From NCBI RefSeq assembly GCF_050948215.1, contig NW_027488635.1, forward strand, positions 62,001 through 126,000: a DNA stretch of 64,000 bases, written 5' to 3'. The first letter of the stretch is position 1. Each line of letters begins with the position of its first letter. The DNA is from Halictus rubicundus. Lineage: Eukaryota; Arthropoda; Insecta; Hymenoptera; Halictidae. The position numbers were made by a program, and so were the translations under genes. Below, in pieces: positions 45,348 through 55,842 of the stretch. Under the pieces are notes generated by a model. It ran no database searches, was not told where the DNA came from, and worked only from the letters and a program-made list of their open reading frames with translations.

Positions 45348-46118
45348 CATTTCGCGGTTCCGCTTACTTGCGCCCCGATCTCCCCGCGGCAAACACTGTA
45401 CCTTGCGATAGTGTTCAACCTGGAGCCTCACGCGAAATTTAGGGATATCAACTGAATTTCATTAATTCGCAAGGTGGTCGAGAGATGCTCTAGGAATTCC
45501 TTCCTTAGTGGGAGAATCGGTAGAATAGACGGTACTTGTTGAAGAAAGTTGAGATTTGTATTAAATAGCTCGATTGAGCAGTCTAAATATATTCTCAATG
45601 AAAAACGATACAAAGAACGCACGGGAGATTTTCGCCTTCGCGATAACAAAGCGGTACACGCACGCGGTGGTTACGCAGTCTCAAATAACGCACCGCAAGT
45701 GTTACGAAAATCTCTATCGGAATCGAGAGTGACGGAGAAACGAGACGGAATGCACGGAATCGTAAATGACCGAAAGCTAAGTTATGCGCCTCGCTTGGCC
45801 TAACGCGTGCGGTTCGATCTACGTCTAATACACGACTCGTCTTCGCGGTAACGCGCGAGCGCACACGTCGCCGGCGAAATGACGTCACACGTCACCGGTA
45901 CGGCTACCGAATTTGTCCGTTTCGTCGAATTCAAAACGTCTCCAACGGCAGAACGTACACGGAGCACACCAAAATAAACAGTTTTCAGTTCCCCAAGGAT
46001 TCCGTGTCAAACCCGTTACGTCCGTGCCCTACACTACATACACAGTGTGTCTAACAGATAGAATACGGTCGATAATGCAGATCGATATTACAGGTTTACA
46101 TATGTACGATATGTATGC
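45348..46118. other. CpG-rich stretch, LTR-like but unproven
   Basis: The stretch contains AAATAAACAG near 45975 and CpG-rich sequence as in the LTRs here, but I could not find ends with a target duplication. Frames of 80-97 codons overlap on both strands without a recognisable domain. Confidence 0.35.
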
Positions 46119-46497
46119 TGCCGAATATTGCAAATTACTCGACGATGAGGTAGAAATTCGCAATTTGGGCTCTGGACAGACGTAGATTGGACTTTTAGGA
46201 AACACAAGTGACCACTTTTAAACTACTCATTGCAATATTGAAGCGTCAATTTGTCAAGATTTTGACCCCTGCACGTTTCGCTACGCATCTCGTAACGTCA
46301 CGCTTGCTTCGAACGCCTCGCGACTGGCAGTACGCTGCCGAATATTGCAAATTACTCGACGATGAGGTAGAAATTCGCAATTTGGGCTCTGGACAGACGT
46401 AGATTGGACGTTTAGGAAATACAATTGACCACTTTTAAACTGCTCATTGCAATATTGAAGCTTGAATTTTTCAAGATTTTGACCCTTGCACGTTTCG
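46119..46497. repeat. Tandem repeat, period about 218 bp, sharing sequence with the MITE
   Basis: The block starting GCCGAATATTGCAAATTACT occurs at about 46119 and again at 46337, each followed by the same roughly 160 bp. A third, diverged copy is inside the MITE at about 45028-45180. The spacer with TCGAACGCCTCGCGACTGG lies only between the tandem copies. Confidence 0.75.
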
Positions 46498-46499
46498 CA

Positions 46500-46890
46500 A
46501 GAGGCCACGACCTTCGGGTCATCGATTCTGTTGATACTTTGCACACTTATAGATCTCGTTGTCCTGTTCACGAATATGCACCATTATAGGGGCAGATACT
46601 CAATAATTTTCGAGATATTGACGATTAAAGTTTCATTATTTCGTATGTAATGCCGTATTTTTCCTACGGTACAACATGATTTGGTTTGGCGCGACTGCGG
46701 CGTGCCAAGTTTTCAACCGGACGGCCAGTGTTCAAATCCTGTCGACTAACACATTTTTTAAAAATATTATTATGTTTTATCATTGCATATTTATATTATC
46801 AATTTCACTTCAAAGTACCGATTTCATTTTGATAAAATATAACAGGCCGCCGAAAATGATTGGAACGTAGTAAAATATATCACCCCTTTT
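46500..46890 (+). repeat. Repeat family B with tRNA-like SINE head
   Basis: Collinear with 4777-5054 and, inverted, with 6155-6240. The tRNA-like module is at 46677-46752 (A-box-like TTGGCGCGACTGCGGCG, B-box-like GTTCAAATCC). It supplies the empty site for the LTR at 5055-5849. Confidence 0.6.
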
Positions 46891-47286
46891 GCAATTCTAA
46901 TTACGGATCAGACAGGATGTCAGTATCAATCAACGTTCAAAAAGACAATATCATATAAGGTAGAAAAGACCGCACTTGTTCAAGAAAAGGTATTTATTTA
47001 TTTTATATTATTTATTTACAGATGTTATTTATAATATTTTATTTACAACAGAAAAAAACAAACAAACAAACAATCAAAACAAACTAAACCATCAAAATAA
47101 ACAAACAAACTTATATTTTCTATATATTTACAAACAACATACAAAATAAACGAAACAACTAAATAAACATCTGAACGAATGAAACTGCAATAAATTATTT
47201 ACAATAATAGTTTATGTTAATTCCACGGAGAAATCCGTGGCCTCCACGGCCTCCACGGCCTCCTCGGCCGCCTCCTCGGTTGTTTT
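46891..47286 (-). other. AT-rich stretch, likely 3' untranslated region of the RG-rich gene
   Basis: On the minus strand this follows the TAA at 47287-47289 of the candidate gene. It contains a second RG-coding block in another frame (about 47215-47280) and AATAAA-type signals near 46993. AAAC repeats at 47050-47110. The assignment depends on the gene model. Confidence 0.35.
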
Positions 47287-50200
47287 TTAGCAGCCTCCTC
47301 CGCGACCTCCGCGGCCAACTCCGCGACCTCCGCGGCCAACTCCGCGACCTCCGCGGCCAACTCCGCGGCCTCCTAGAAATAAAATTATAAAAATAATTTA
47401 TAATTATTTTGTGTATATTTGTAACGATCCTAACCTCGACGCGAGCCTTCCCCTGCGCGCGCACCGGCGAAGACCGTGGCCGAACACACCGTAGGCGCGC
47501 CGCGCCAGTACGAACCGCGACCGCGAGAGGGCCAACGCCGCGATGGGCCGCTCTCGCGAGTAAAGATGATCGGCCACGGGGATAAGTACCGCCACCGGGC
47601 ACGGAGAAAGGCAGTCCGGGTGACGAGAGACAACGGTCTATTAGTAGAATATATGAACGACCACCGTACTCCGACCTCGAGGCTGCTTCTCACCTCCACC
47701 TCCCTCTCTCCTCCAACGGGTCCGACGGTGACCGCGGCGAGCGCCGCTCCCGTCGAGCATAACCCGCTCCCCGCCAACCCTACGGTTTACGGAGAGCGAG
47801 AACGGCGACCATCCTGCTCTGTCCGGTGCGCGGAGTGAATAACAGGAGCGCCGGGCGATAGAGCCTCTAGGCACGAACCCTAGTGCAGGCCGTTGAGGCC
47901 CCGGGGTGTCGCGACGCCGTCTTCCCCCACTCCCGTCCTCGGGCAGGTGCCCTCCCGATGTACCGGCGCCCCCGCCGGCGCAACCGACCGACCAGGCGCG
48001 TCCACCGTAGACATTAAGCCGTCGCCGTTCCACCGTAAACATTAAGCCGTCGCCGTTAAGCCGTAGCCCGTAAGCCGTAGCCGTAGACATTAAGCCGTCG
48101 CCGTTACCGTTGCACCGTAGTCAGTAAGCCACATCTGTCGTCCTAAGTTACCTTGTACATAATTAGTCGATAAGGAAATATACGTTATACGCAGCCGAAA
48201 CCCGTCTCCTCATTCGCGGCTCAGGGACTATTCGCAAAGTAAACCACATTTATTTATATATACAGGGTGGCCCACATAACTCTGAACAGCTCAATATCTC
48301 TAAAACTATGCCATCGATTTTAAAGTTCTTAGTCTTAAATTGCATGGAACTGAAGGACCTTTCTGACTACATAAACGTGAAGTGGCCTCCCTTTCCTTTT
48401 AACGGGGGAGGGGAGGTACCTTTATAATTTTAAATGGAACCCCCTATAAAATGTTACATATTTAGATTCTACAGGAAAAAACAAGTCAATTTTGTCTGAA
48501 ACATTTTTTTGTCAGATACTTCCATGATGAGATATAACAGTTTGAAGTTTCGAGTTGTAGGTACTTGAAGCGCTCGGAAATAGCGTTATGGAATTATACC
48601 CGCTTGAGTCCTTTGCTTATTCATGAAGAAACACAAACAATAATATTTACAATTCTTGAGATTGACTCACTTATCTATGAAAACGTTTTCAGTTTAGAGC
48701 TGTTATTCAAGCAGTAACATTGTGATTATGGCTACTTTTGACACAGAAGTGAATATGTTATTAACGTTAGGTGAATGCCAAAAAAATTATCGGCGTGCAG
48801 CAGTGATGTTTTTTGAACGTTATGGGATCAAAAAATGTCATGCAACATTTCATAATTTAAAAACCGGCTTCGCGAGCACGGTGAATTGTGTAAAAAAACT
48901 CGCAATAAACCTAAAGCTGTCACTAATGAAAATAATAGTGCCAGTATTCTTGCTGCAATTACATTAAATCCTCATATTAGTCAACGTACACTTGCACAAA
49001 CATCACATATTAGTCGTTCATCAATTCAACGAATTTTGAAACGGCAAAAGTATCATCCATATCACATGGTTTTATCACAAGAGCTTTCGATAGCAGATTA
49101 CGATCACCGCGTAAGTTTTGTGAGTGGCTGCAGGGTGTTGTGGAAAATGACTTTTTGTGCAAAATACTTTTTTCCGATGAGGCCACTTTTATGAACTCAG
49201 GGCATGTAAATAGACATAATCTGCATTATTGGGCCGTGGAAAACCCAAATTGGATGCGATGTGTTCCCTTTCAACATCGATGGTCTTTAAATGTTTGGTG
49301 TGCCCTAATAGGAGATTTTGTGATTGGACCTTATTTTTTTCAAGAAACAGTAACATCTGCAAGTTATTGTGATTTCCTAAAAAATCATTTGCCTGCGCTT
49401 TTGGAAGATGTGCCACTGCACGTTAGAAGAGAAATGTGGTTCCAACAAGACGGCGCTCCTCCACATTTTGCAATCATCACCAGGCAATTTTTGAACCACA
49501 AATTTTGGAACAAATGGATAGGTCGTGGGGGACCTCGTTAATGGCCTCCTCGATCCCCCGATCTAACACCATTAGATTTTTTCTTATGGGGATATGTAAA
49601 GGACAAAGTTATGTTTGAACCACCGACGACAAAAGAGGATATGAAACAAAGAATACGTGACGCTTGCGCTTCAGTGACTCCCGAAATGTTAAAAAATGTT
49701 AGAACAACTTTGATGTTTCGAGTAAATAAATGTTTACAAGCCCGTGGTGGACATTTTGAACATTTAATTTAAAGTACATTTGATTTCTTCACCAATAAGC
49801 AAAGGACTCAAGCGCGTATAATTCCATAACGCTATTTCCGAGCGCTTCAAGTACCTACAACTCGAAACTTCAAACGGTTATATCTCATCATGGAAGTATC
49901 TGACAAAAAAATGTTTCAGACAAAATTGACTTGTTTTTTCCTGTAGAATCTAAATATGTAACATTTTATAGGCGGTTCCATTTAAAATTATAAAGGTACC
50001 TCCCCTCCCCCGTTAAAAGGGAAGGGAGGCCACTTCACGTTTATGTAGTCAGAAAGGCCCTTCAGTTCCATGCAATTTAAGACTAAGAACTTTAAAATCA
50101 ATGGCATAGTTTTCGAGATATTGAGCTGTTCAGAGTTATGTGGGCCACCCTGTATATATATGAGGATATTTAATAAGTAACGTATATGATATAACACAAT

Positions 50201-53200
50201 ATAATGCAAAGGTACACATGTCTCGTTAATCACCAACTATGTACGCATCGCACATCTGCACGCGACTATGTCTATACGAAGGGGGACGCGCATCGCAAGC
50301 GCGCAGAACAAAGGACAAGCTGCCCAAAAGCTCCCCTCCACGCTCGCCAGACGCCCACTGGCTCCGCCACCGTTTATGGACCGAACAATCCTTCATTAAT
50401 AATTATATTTATTTATTATTATTTTAATTTATAATAATTATTATTTATTTTAGTTTATTTTACCACCTCGATATGACGAAATCCGCTTTTTCTTTCTCTG
50501 GCCACGCTTCCTCTGGCGATACTCCGCCCGCTTTAATAGTTTGGCCAATTTATTCTGAAACATAATATTGTTTTATAATTTTTCGATTTACCATTTATTT
50601 ATGTAACGGGTCCGTTTCCCGGCGGATCTCGTCAACGGTTCCTCGCGGCCGGATTTGGCTCGCCGTGCCAAGGTTCGCGGCGGGATAACGCGAGGGTTAC
50701 GGCGGGGTACGGGCGGTCGGGCACGGGTGATTAACGGCACGAGTCATTCAAGTGTTCGTCACTGTCCCGGCTTCGCGTCTCGGTTTTCGGCGGTCGCGAT
50801 TCGAGTCTCGCGCGCGGGTCGTATCACGGCGGGGTCATGGCCGTACGCAGCGGCGTATCCGGACCAGGGCAACCTCGGTGGACGGAGAGCCCGTGCCCCA
50901 GGACGACCGGCGTTCCGTCGGTCGCGGGTGGTTCGCTCTCCGAGGGTGTAGGGCGGAGGCGGAGATGTCGGGGTTAACGGAAGAGAAGGTTACTTACCCT
51001 GGTTCCGGTCCTCGATCGCTCGGCATTCGGGTCGGCGCTCCAGGTGTTCCAGCACTCAGCGGCGTGTTCGGGGTTCGCGGGTCGCGCGGATATTTCGGCA
51101 CCACTCGCGGTTACAATTCCGCGGGTAAAATATACTCTCGCGGGTCGGGTTTATCGGGCGGTTTCTCGGCGTCGCGGAGACGGTTCCGGTCGTGATCGGG
51201 CGGTCGGTATCGGCGGCTAGCGATCGTATCGGAAAAGCACGTCTGTACGCGAACGTGGCGGAAAGCCAAAAAGAGCGTTTTCCGGCTCGTCTCTCTCGTC
51301 TTGCTAGGCGAGGGGGTGCGGTGCGGTGCGGTTCGCGGCCGGCTTTTCCGGTGTCGTCACGCACCCGGCGCGACGGTATCGCCTCATGGCGGGTTCCGGT
51401 TCCCGCCAAGATCGGTTCGGTGGTGCAGGGATTGCGGGGGGCGCTCGCGGGTACCGACGGATCTTGGTATCCGTCGGTCGTGTTTGGGGCGCGTACGGCT
51501 AGGAACAGGCCTGGCGCGGCCAGGTCTGTTACATTTATTATTTTATTATTTCTTCATTTATTCTATATTTACTTACACTCCCAGACAAAAAGATAGCACG
51601 CGTGTGCTATCTTTAATTTCTCGTGTTAAAATTATGCTAGCGTGGAAACTCTGTGCAGTATGTAAAACATACCTTCCGCGAATATCTAAACAGAACATAG
51701 ATTGACTTCAGTTCAATTACGTCTTTTAGTTGAAAGGGAAACACATAATCCGACGCAGTCAAAATGATAGCACACTTGAAAAATAAAGATATATATTTCG
51801 TACAACACAACTGTATGTTTCATGAAACAAAAGTATACATATTTGTTATAGCAATATATACGCCAAACTACATTTTTTTAATAATGTGTGGAACCTCCTT
51901 TGTTTTCTAGGACTTCCACCATCCTTATAGGTAAAGAATTATATAGTTCTTTAATTTTTGCCTGAGCTAAATTTTCCCATTCAGTTGCAATGCAAGTTTT
52001 TAATTCATTTATGTTTGAAAATTTTCGGCTTTCTGCATACACTGCTTGCGAAAGCATTGCCCAGCAATTTTCAATGATATTCAGGTCGGGTGAGCACGCC
52101 GGCCATTGAAGAGTGGAAATATTTTCGTTTAAAAAATATTCCTTAATAATTTTAGCAGTATGTACTGCAGCATTGTCCTGTTGGAATATATATGGCGTTT
52201 TCGCAATGCGTTCTCCATATGTATAAATTTGATTTTTTATTAATTCGAGATACCGGACGCTATTCATTGTTCCTTGAATAAACTTGATTTCCGTTTTTCC
52301 TTTATATCCGACACCAGCCCAGACCATTACTCCACCTCCATGCATTTGACGTCGAATTTTTGTTATTGGTTTCTTACGAATATCATGATAATAATATTTA
52401 CATCCGTCTGGTCCATCAAGGTTAAACCTCTTTTCATCCGTAAAAATTACTTTTCTCCAAGTCTTCTTCCAAAACACATGTTCTCTTGCAAATAACAAAC
52501 GTGCCTCCTTATGTTTGGCATTTAATGATGGTTTCGCTATTATTCTAGACCGGTTTATAATGTTACTAGTCTGAAGTACACGACGAATAGTTTGTATATT
52601 TCTTTCGACTCCAGCTTTCTTAGCGGTCTCCCTCGCAGTACCACAAGAATTAGAAGCAGCACGTATAATTGCTCGTGTATCGCGTTCAGACAAAGCTGCT
52701 GGCCTTCCTGTACTTTTCTTCTTTCCGTATGCACTTGTATCTTTCAACAAATTATATATAACTTTTCGACTGCGACTAACTTCTTTTGCAATTTTAGTAA
52801 TAGACAACTTTTGTTTTCTCAGAGCTAAAATTGTGCTAATTTCGCTTTCACTAAGTTTTTTGCCACGACCCATTATGAGAATAGCAATATGACAAAGCTC
52901 TAGATACAACTTGAACACTGTAACTCCGTGCAAGCTCACGAAACACTGAAGAATATGTAAACATAGTTCCAGTGTGCTATCATTTTGTCTGCGTCAGATT
53001 ATGTGTTCCTTTTTCAACTGAGAGAACTCATTGAAGTAAATTCAACCCGTGTTATGTTTACATATACGTAGAAGGTACATTTTCCATATATTTTAGAGTT
53101 TCCATGCTAGCGTAATTTTAACACGAGAAATTAAAGATAGCACACGCGTGCTATCTTTTTGTCTGGGAGTGTACGTAAGAATCAGTGTAGGCATTTTGTA

Positions 53201-53396
53201 CGCCATTTTCTATTGGCCCCGGGATGGGGGTGGGCGGAAGCGAGGGCGGAAGGGTGGGCGGAGGTGTGGGCGGAAGGGTGGGCGGAAGGGAGGGCGGTAC
53301 AGGTTTGATAGGCCTAGGTATCCGCGAGGCCCGGGTTGAGGTGGATGGCTCCTGGTCCAACCTCATTTTTTGCAGTATAATTATGTTCGGTTCCAT
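47287..53396 (-). CDS. Candidate spliced host gene: Pro-rich N-terminus, basic middle, RG-rich tail
   Basis: I propose three minus-strand exons: 53175-53400 (ATG at 53396), 50464-50554 and 47287-47372. Exon 1 follows the acceptor TTTCTTTTCCAG and encodes about 74 residues with a Pro-rich block (PPSLPPTLPPTPPP). Its donor was GTAAGT before a transposon landed in it. Exon 2 follows TTATGTTTCAG and encodes a basic segment (KRAEYRQRKRGQRKKKR) that could be a nuclear localisation signal. Exon 3 follows TTTATTTCTAG and adds a GRGVGRGGR repeat and a stop. Phases agree at both junctions. Removing the LTR (50602-51533) and transposon (51576-53171) leaves an intron of about 86 bp, normal for an insect. 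Function unknown. RG tails commonly bind RNA. Whether it is still expressed is unclear. More 5' exons may exist. Confidence 0.4.
47300..47372 (-). repeat. 21-bp tandem repeat coding for GRGVGRG
   Basis: Three near-perfect 21-bp units (GGAGTTGGCCGCGGAGGTCGC on the minus strand, given as 20 or fewer bases: GGAGTTGGCCGCGGAGGTCG) form the last exon of the candidate gene. Such arrays change length readily. Confidence 0.7.
48263..50152 (+). mobile_element. DD41D mariner-like transposon with about 370-bp inverted repeats
   Basis: The ends CAGGGTGGCCCACATAA (48263) and its complement (to 50152) are flanked by TA. The inverted repeats continue inward to about 48632 and from about 49783, far longer than the roughly 30 bp of classical mariners. 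Total length is 1890 bp. The two arms differ at only a few positions. Confidence 0.9.
48728..49772 (+). pseudogene. Mariner-like transposase, DD41D type, frameshifted
   Basis: Three frames together cover a full transposase. The N-terminus starts MATFDTEVNML with a helix-turn-helix around NYRRAAVMFFERYG. A shift near 48865 leads to a second DNA-binding helix region (SQRTLAQTSHISRSSIQRIL). A shift near 49120 leads to the catalytic domain with LFSDEATF, QQDGAPPHF and SPDLTPLDFFLWG. An in-frame TAA (about 49540) interrupts it just before the last motif. Spacing between the second and third Asp is 41 residues. The protein cannot be made intact, though the element ends look functional. Confidence 0.85.
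50153..50463. other. Intronic AT-rich and CpG-rich sequence
   Basis: The part from about 50400 is AT-rich (TTATTATTATTTTAATTTATAAT) and would be original intron next to the exon 2 donor at 50463. The part 50165-50395 may belong to the LTR-like insertion. No gene. Confidence 0.35.
50602..51533. repeat. Solo LTR, 932 bp, TSD TTTA, inside the first intron
   Basis: The ends are TGTAACGGGTCC and CAGGTCTGTTACA, with TTTA at 50598-50601 and 51534-51537. CpG-rich throughout, so it has long chance frames on both strands (117-147 codons) without domains. It sits in the intron between exons 1 and 2 of the candidate gene. Confidence 0.8.
51576..53171 (-). mobile_element. Tc3-like transposon, complete and apparently intact
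   Basis: It is 1596 bp with TA at both ends. The terminal inverted repeats begin CACTCCCAGACAAAAAG and match for about 75 bp. A second inverted pair with ACACATAATC and AAAATGATAGCACACT lies about 170-205 bp inside each end, like the internal binding sites of Tc3-type elements. The first 40 bp contain an 8-bp hairpin (GATAGCAC-GCGT-GTGCTATC). The transposase frame is open. Confidence 0.9.
51878..52873 (-). CDS. Tc3-like transposase (DD34E), open frame
   Basis: A 331-codon frame starts at MGRGKKLSESEI (52873). An upstream in-frame Met at 52939 exists, but homology-like sequence starts at MGRGKK. A paired helix-turn-helix DNA-binding region covers residues about 10-100 (SITKIAKEVSRSRKVIYNLL; GRPAALSERDTRAI). 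Catalytic residues are Asp in IFTDEKRFNLDGPDG, Asp in FQQDNAAVHTA and Glu in SPDLNIIENCW, with 34 residues between the last two, hence DD34E. The length is typical for Tc1/Tc3 enzymes. No stop or frameshift is seen, so it could be active. Confidence 0.9.
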   Translation of the reverse strand: MGRGKKLSESEISTILALRKQKLSITKIAKEVSRSRKVIYNLLKDTSAYGKKKSTGRPAALSERDTRAIIRAASNSCGTARETAKKAGVERNIQTIRRVLQTSNIINRSRIIAKPSLNAKHKEARLLFAREHVFWKKTWRKVIFTDEKRFNLDGPDGCKYYYHDIRKKPITKIRRQMHGGGVMVWAGVGYKGKTEIKFIQGTMNSVRYLELIKNQIYTYGERIAKTPYIFQQDNAAVHTAKIIKEYFLNENISTLQWPACSPDLNIIENCWAMLSQAVYAESRKFSNINELKTCIATEWENLAQAKIKELYNSLPIRMVEVLENKGGSTHY

Positions 53397-53526
53397 AATG
53401 CTGGAAAAGAAAAAAGAATTACTAAAATATCAGGTTCAAATTGAATTATAGAAGGGGTAAAATGAATATATGTAAGAAAATGTTTTATAGCATCCAGAAG
53501 GAAAATAATATACAAATAAAATAATA

Positions 53527-54403
53527 ATTGATTTCATTCGTTGGACGCGTGTTATAGCGTTGTGCGGAATTTAGAAGTGTGAGAGAACGGTTTTTTCGGG
53601 ATCGTATCGGATTCTCGAACAATGATTATAAGTCATTGCAGGTGTGCAATAATTCGAAAGAATCGGTTACCCAATCGTTGGGACGGGTCGGAAATCCGTA
53701 GGATCAAGATGAATCACTGAGGAGCAAAATTCATCACTAATTCGTCTCGACCCCATGGATTTCCGACACGTCCAAACGATTCAGTACCCGACTCTGTCGA
53801 ATTATTGCACACTGGCAGTCACTCACAATCTTTGTTCGAGAATCTGATACGATGTCGAACAAAACATTCTCGCACAATTCTAAATTGTATATATCACTAT
53901 TGTAGGGTCCGCGCGATCGTGAATTCGAAAGGCAACGGTCGTCTCGCGGAAAGTAAAGAGTAAACATCGCGATGTGTCACGAAGGACAGAGCGCCGTGTT
54001 GTGGCAAAGGAAGCGCGAAGAGTATGTGTGAGAGAGGGAAAGAGAGAGAGAGTGAGAGAGAAAGAGTACGCGTGGCCGATACGGCAGCCGCGAACGTAAG
54101 ACAGTGACGATAGGACGATTATAGAGAGACGAACTAGAGACGTGTAGAGACGACGAAAAAGGGCGTTCGAAACGCCTATCGAGTGCGCGAAATAATCGTG
54201 GGAGTGACCTCAGACGGAGGCGAACCCCGTAAATCCGAGCGCGGACGCAGTTGCTGTAACCCTTGTACTTCTCTTTTTTTTCTTGTTTTGTACATTATCG
54301 CATTAAAGTTTTCGTTTCCTCGTACTTATAAGTGACCAGTACTTCCTAATACCTCTGATCCCACACTATGCTATAACACTTCACCACGTGTCCAATGAAT
54401 CAA
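53527..54403. repeat. Long-inverted-repeat MITE split by a solo LTR
   Basis: The left arm (about 53527-53724) is the complement of the right arm (53733-53900 plus 54366-54403). Shared motifs include GTGCAATAATTCGA and TCGGAAATCC, with an eight-base centre near 53725-53732, so the element is nearly a perfect palindrome of about 410 bp. An LTR interrupts the right arm at 53901-54365. Target duplication is not resolved. Confidence 0.75.
53901..54365 (+). repeat. Solo LTR, 465 bp, TSD CTAT
   Basis: It begins TGTAGGGTCC and ends CTGATCCCACA, with CTAT at 53897-53900 and 54366-54369. A (GAGA)-rich stretch lies at 54030-54070 and ATTAAAG near 54302 may serve for polyadenylation. It is nested in the right arm of the surrounding MITE. 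Confidence 0.85.
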
Positions 54404-55260
54404 GTCTATTCGCGTAATAAATAAAGAAGAAAATCGATTTTATTTCACTGCTTTCAAATAGTTGCACTCACAAACGTTTTTTTTCACATCTATTCGCGAT
54501 AGACTTTACTGTACTTACGTTATTTCCACTTTCGAAGTCACACTTGGAATGAGCACAGATAAAAGAATTGTGTACCGCGACGAGGAACAAGAAAGCGTCG
54601 TGATCCTTCGACAGCCCCCCCTGATGTAATAGAAGAATTGCGCCCCGAGGCACCGAGGCCGGCGGTTCGAGGGGACCGCAGGGTCTGGAATCTTCTAGAC
54701 TGCTAGTAACGTGTTATTGATAAAGTTAGCAACGAATTATTTACGAAACGAATCGCGATACCAAGAGTATCGTCGTATCCCCAGGGGGAGAGTACGGTTA
54801 AAATAAACCGGACGATGAAAGTTACTTCCCATTACAATTACATTAAAAATTAGTGTAAATGTGATCCCAATTATATCGCATTTAATATCATTTATAATGC
54901 CACAAATATATTGGTGAAAGTCTCAATAATAAAGGAGTTTTCGCCTGCGCCCACGCGGGCTTTGATCTGTGCCGGCGGCCGTGTCTCTCCGCGGCTCTTT
55001 CCTTCCCATACGCTGTCCTTCTCTGTGTTTGAAACTTTTATCGCTCGTTACACAAGTAAACATCATCGGAATTGTGTCATATTTGATATCAGAAAAATGC
55101 CACGAAGATGTTGGTAAAAGTTTCATAAAAAAATTTCGAAAAATAAAGAAGTTTTGTAACTGGATTAGTGGTGGTCTTCTGTTCTCACACCGATATAGCC
55201 GACAATGTATGGCACATTCCTCGGCGGCCGCCGGCACAGATCAAAGCCCGCGTAAGCGCT
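54404..55260. other. Family A fragments with a short inverted pair; possible upstream donor
   Basis: Positions 55040-55200 are the complement of family A at about 2090-2200. GCGGGCTTTGATCTGTGCCG near 54957 recurs inverted near 55235. On the minus strand AATAACGTAAGT (54513-54522) is a strong splice-donor sequence with an open frame upstream that would match the phase of the candidate gene's first known exon. I cannot confirm it as an exon. Confidence 0.4.
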
Positions 55261-55842
55261 GAAAAATTTAACTTCTTTATTATTAATAAAGAAAACCAAA
55301 AAACTCCTAAATAGCTCCGTTAGACTTAGAGATAGAAGAGAATGTTAGGAATATGGTAATATAAAGAAATGTTCCAATAGTAGTCGTTTTCAAGGTTTTT
55401 CGAATGTCATCAATACGTCGGTTGGTCACGAAAGCTCGAACCTCCCCTTCGTCTTTCGAATTTCCCGCGACCGCTGGCCGCGGCACGAAAGAAGAAAACT
55501 AAAAGATGTTGTTTACTGACGAAGAGAGACGCGTTCAGTGCTGTAATTGTTCAAAACGCGACATTTATTTCTTATTATACAAATATGACAAGAATTGTGA
55601 GAGAAAGTGACCAAGATTGTGTATCGTCCGCGTCGATACGATATGCGAGGGAGGGTCCAACAAGCAGGCTTCGCCTTTCCAGTAGAAGATACAGTGTAAA
55701 ACAAATAATGAAGGAAAGGTAAGTGTATATTTGTATTACTATGTCTAGCTTGTATTGGGTAATTGTTCCAACCCCGTAAAAATCTGAAAAAATCGGAACC
55801 ACTGTTTTTATTTTTATTTACCTTCTTTTATCCTTTGATATA
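55261..55842. other. No recognisable feature
   Basis: No frame with a known domain and no clear repeat were found. The short frames at 55513-55802 are low complexity. Confidence 0.4.

Larger units (their letters stand above)
47420..50395. repeat. Possible LTR-like insertion in the second intron, containing the mariner
   Basis: CpG-rich sequence starts TGTAACGATCC at 47420, is interrupted by the mariner at 48263, and similar sequence resumes at 50153 to about 50395. Removing all of it would leave an intron of about 115 bp. CCGTAAACATTAAG-like repeats occur at 48005-48110. Borders are uncertain because I found no target duplication. Confidence 0.35.

Noticed and set aside
50655..51596. Frames of 98-147 codons
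   Set aside because: They lie in the CpG-rich solo LTR 50602-51533, are Arg/Gly-rich through base composition, and overlap on both strands.
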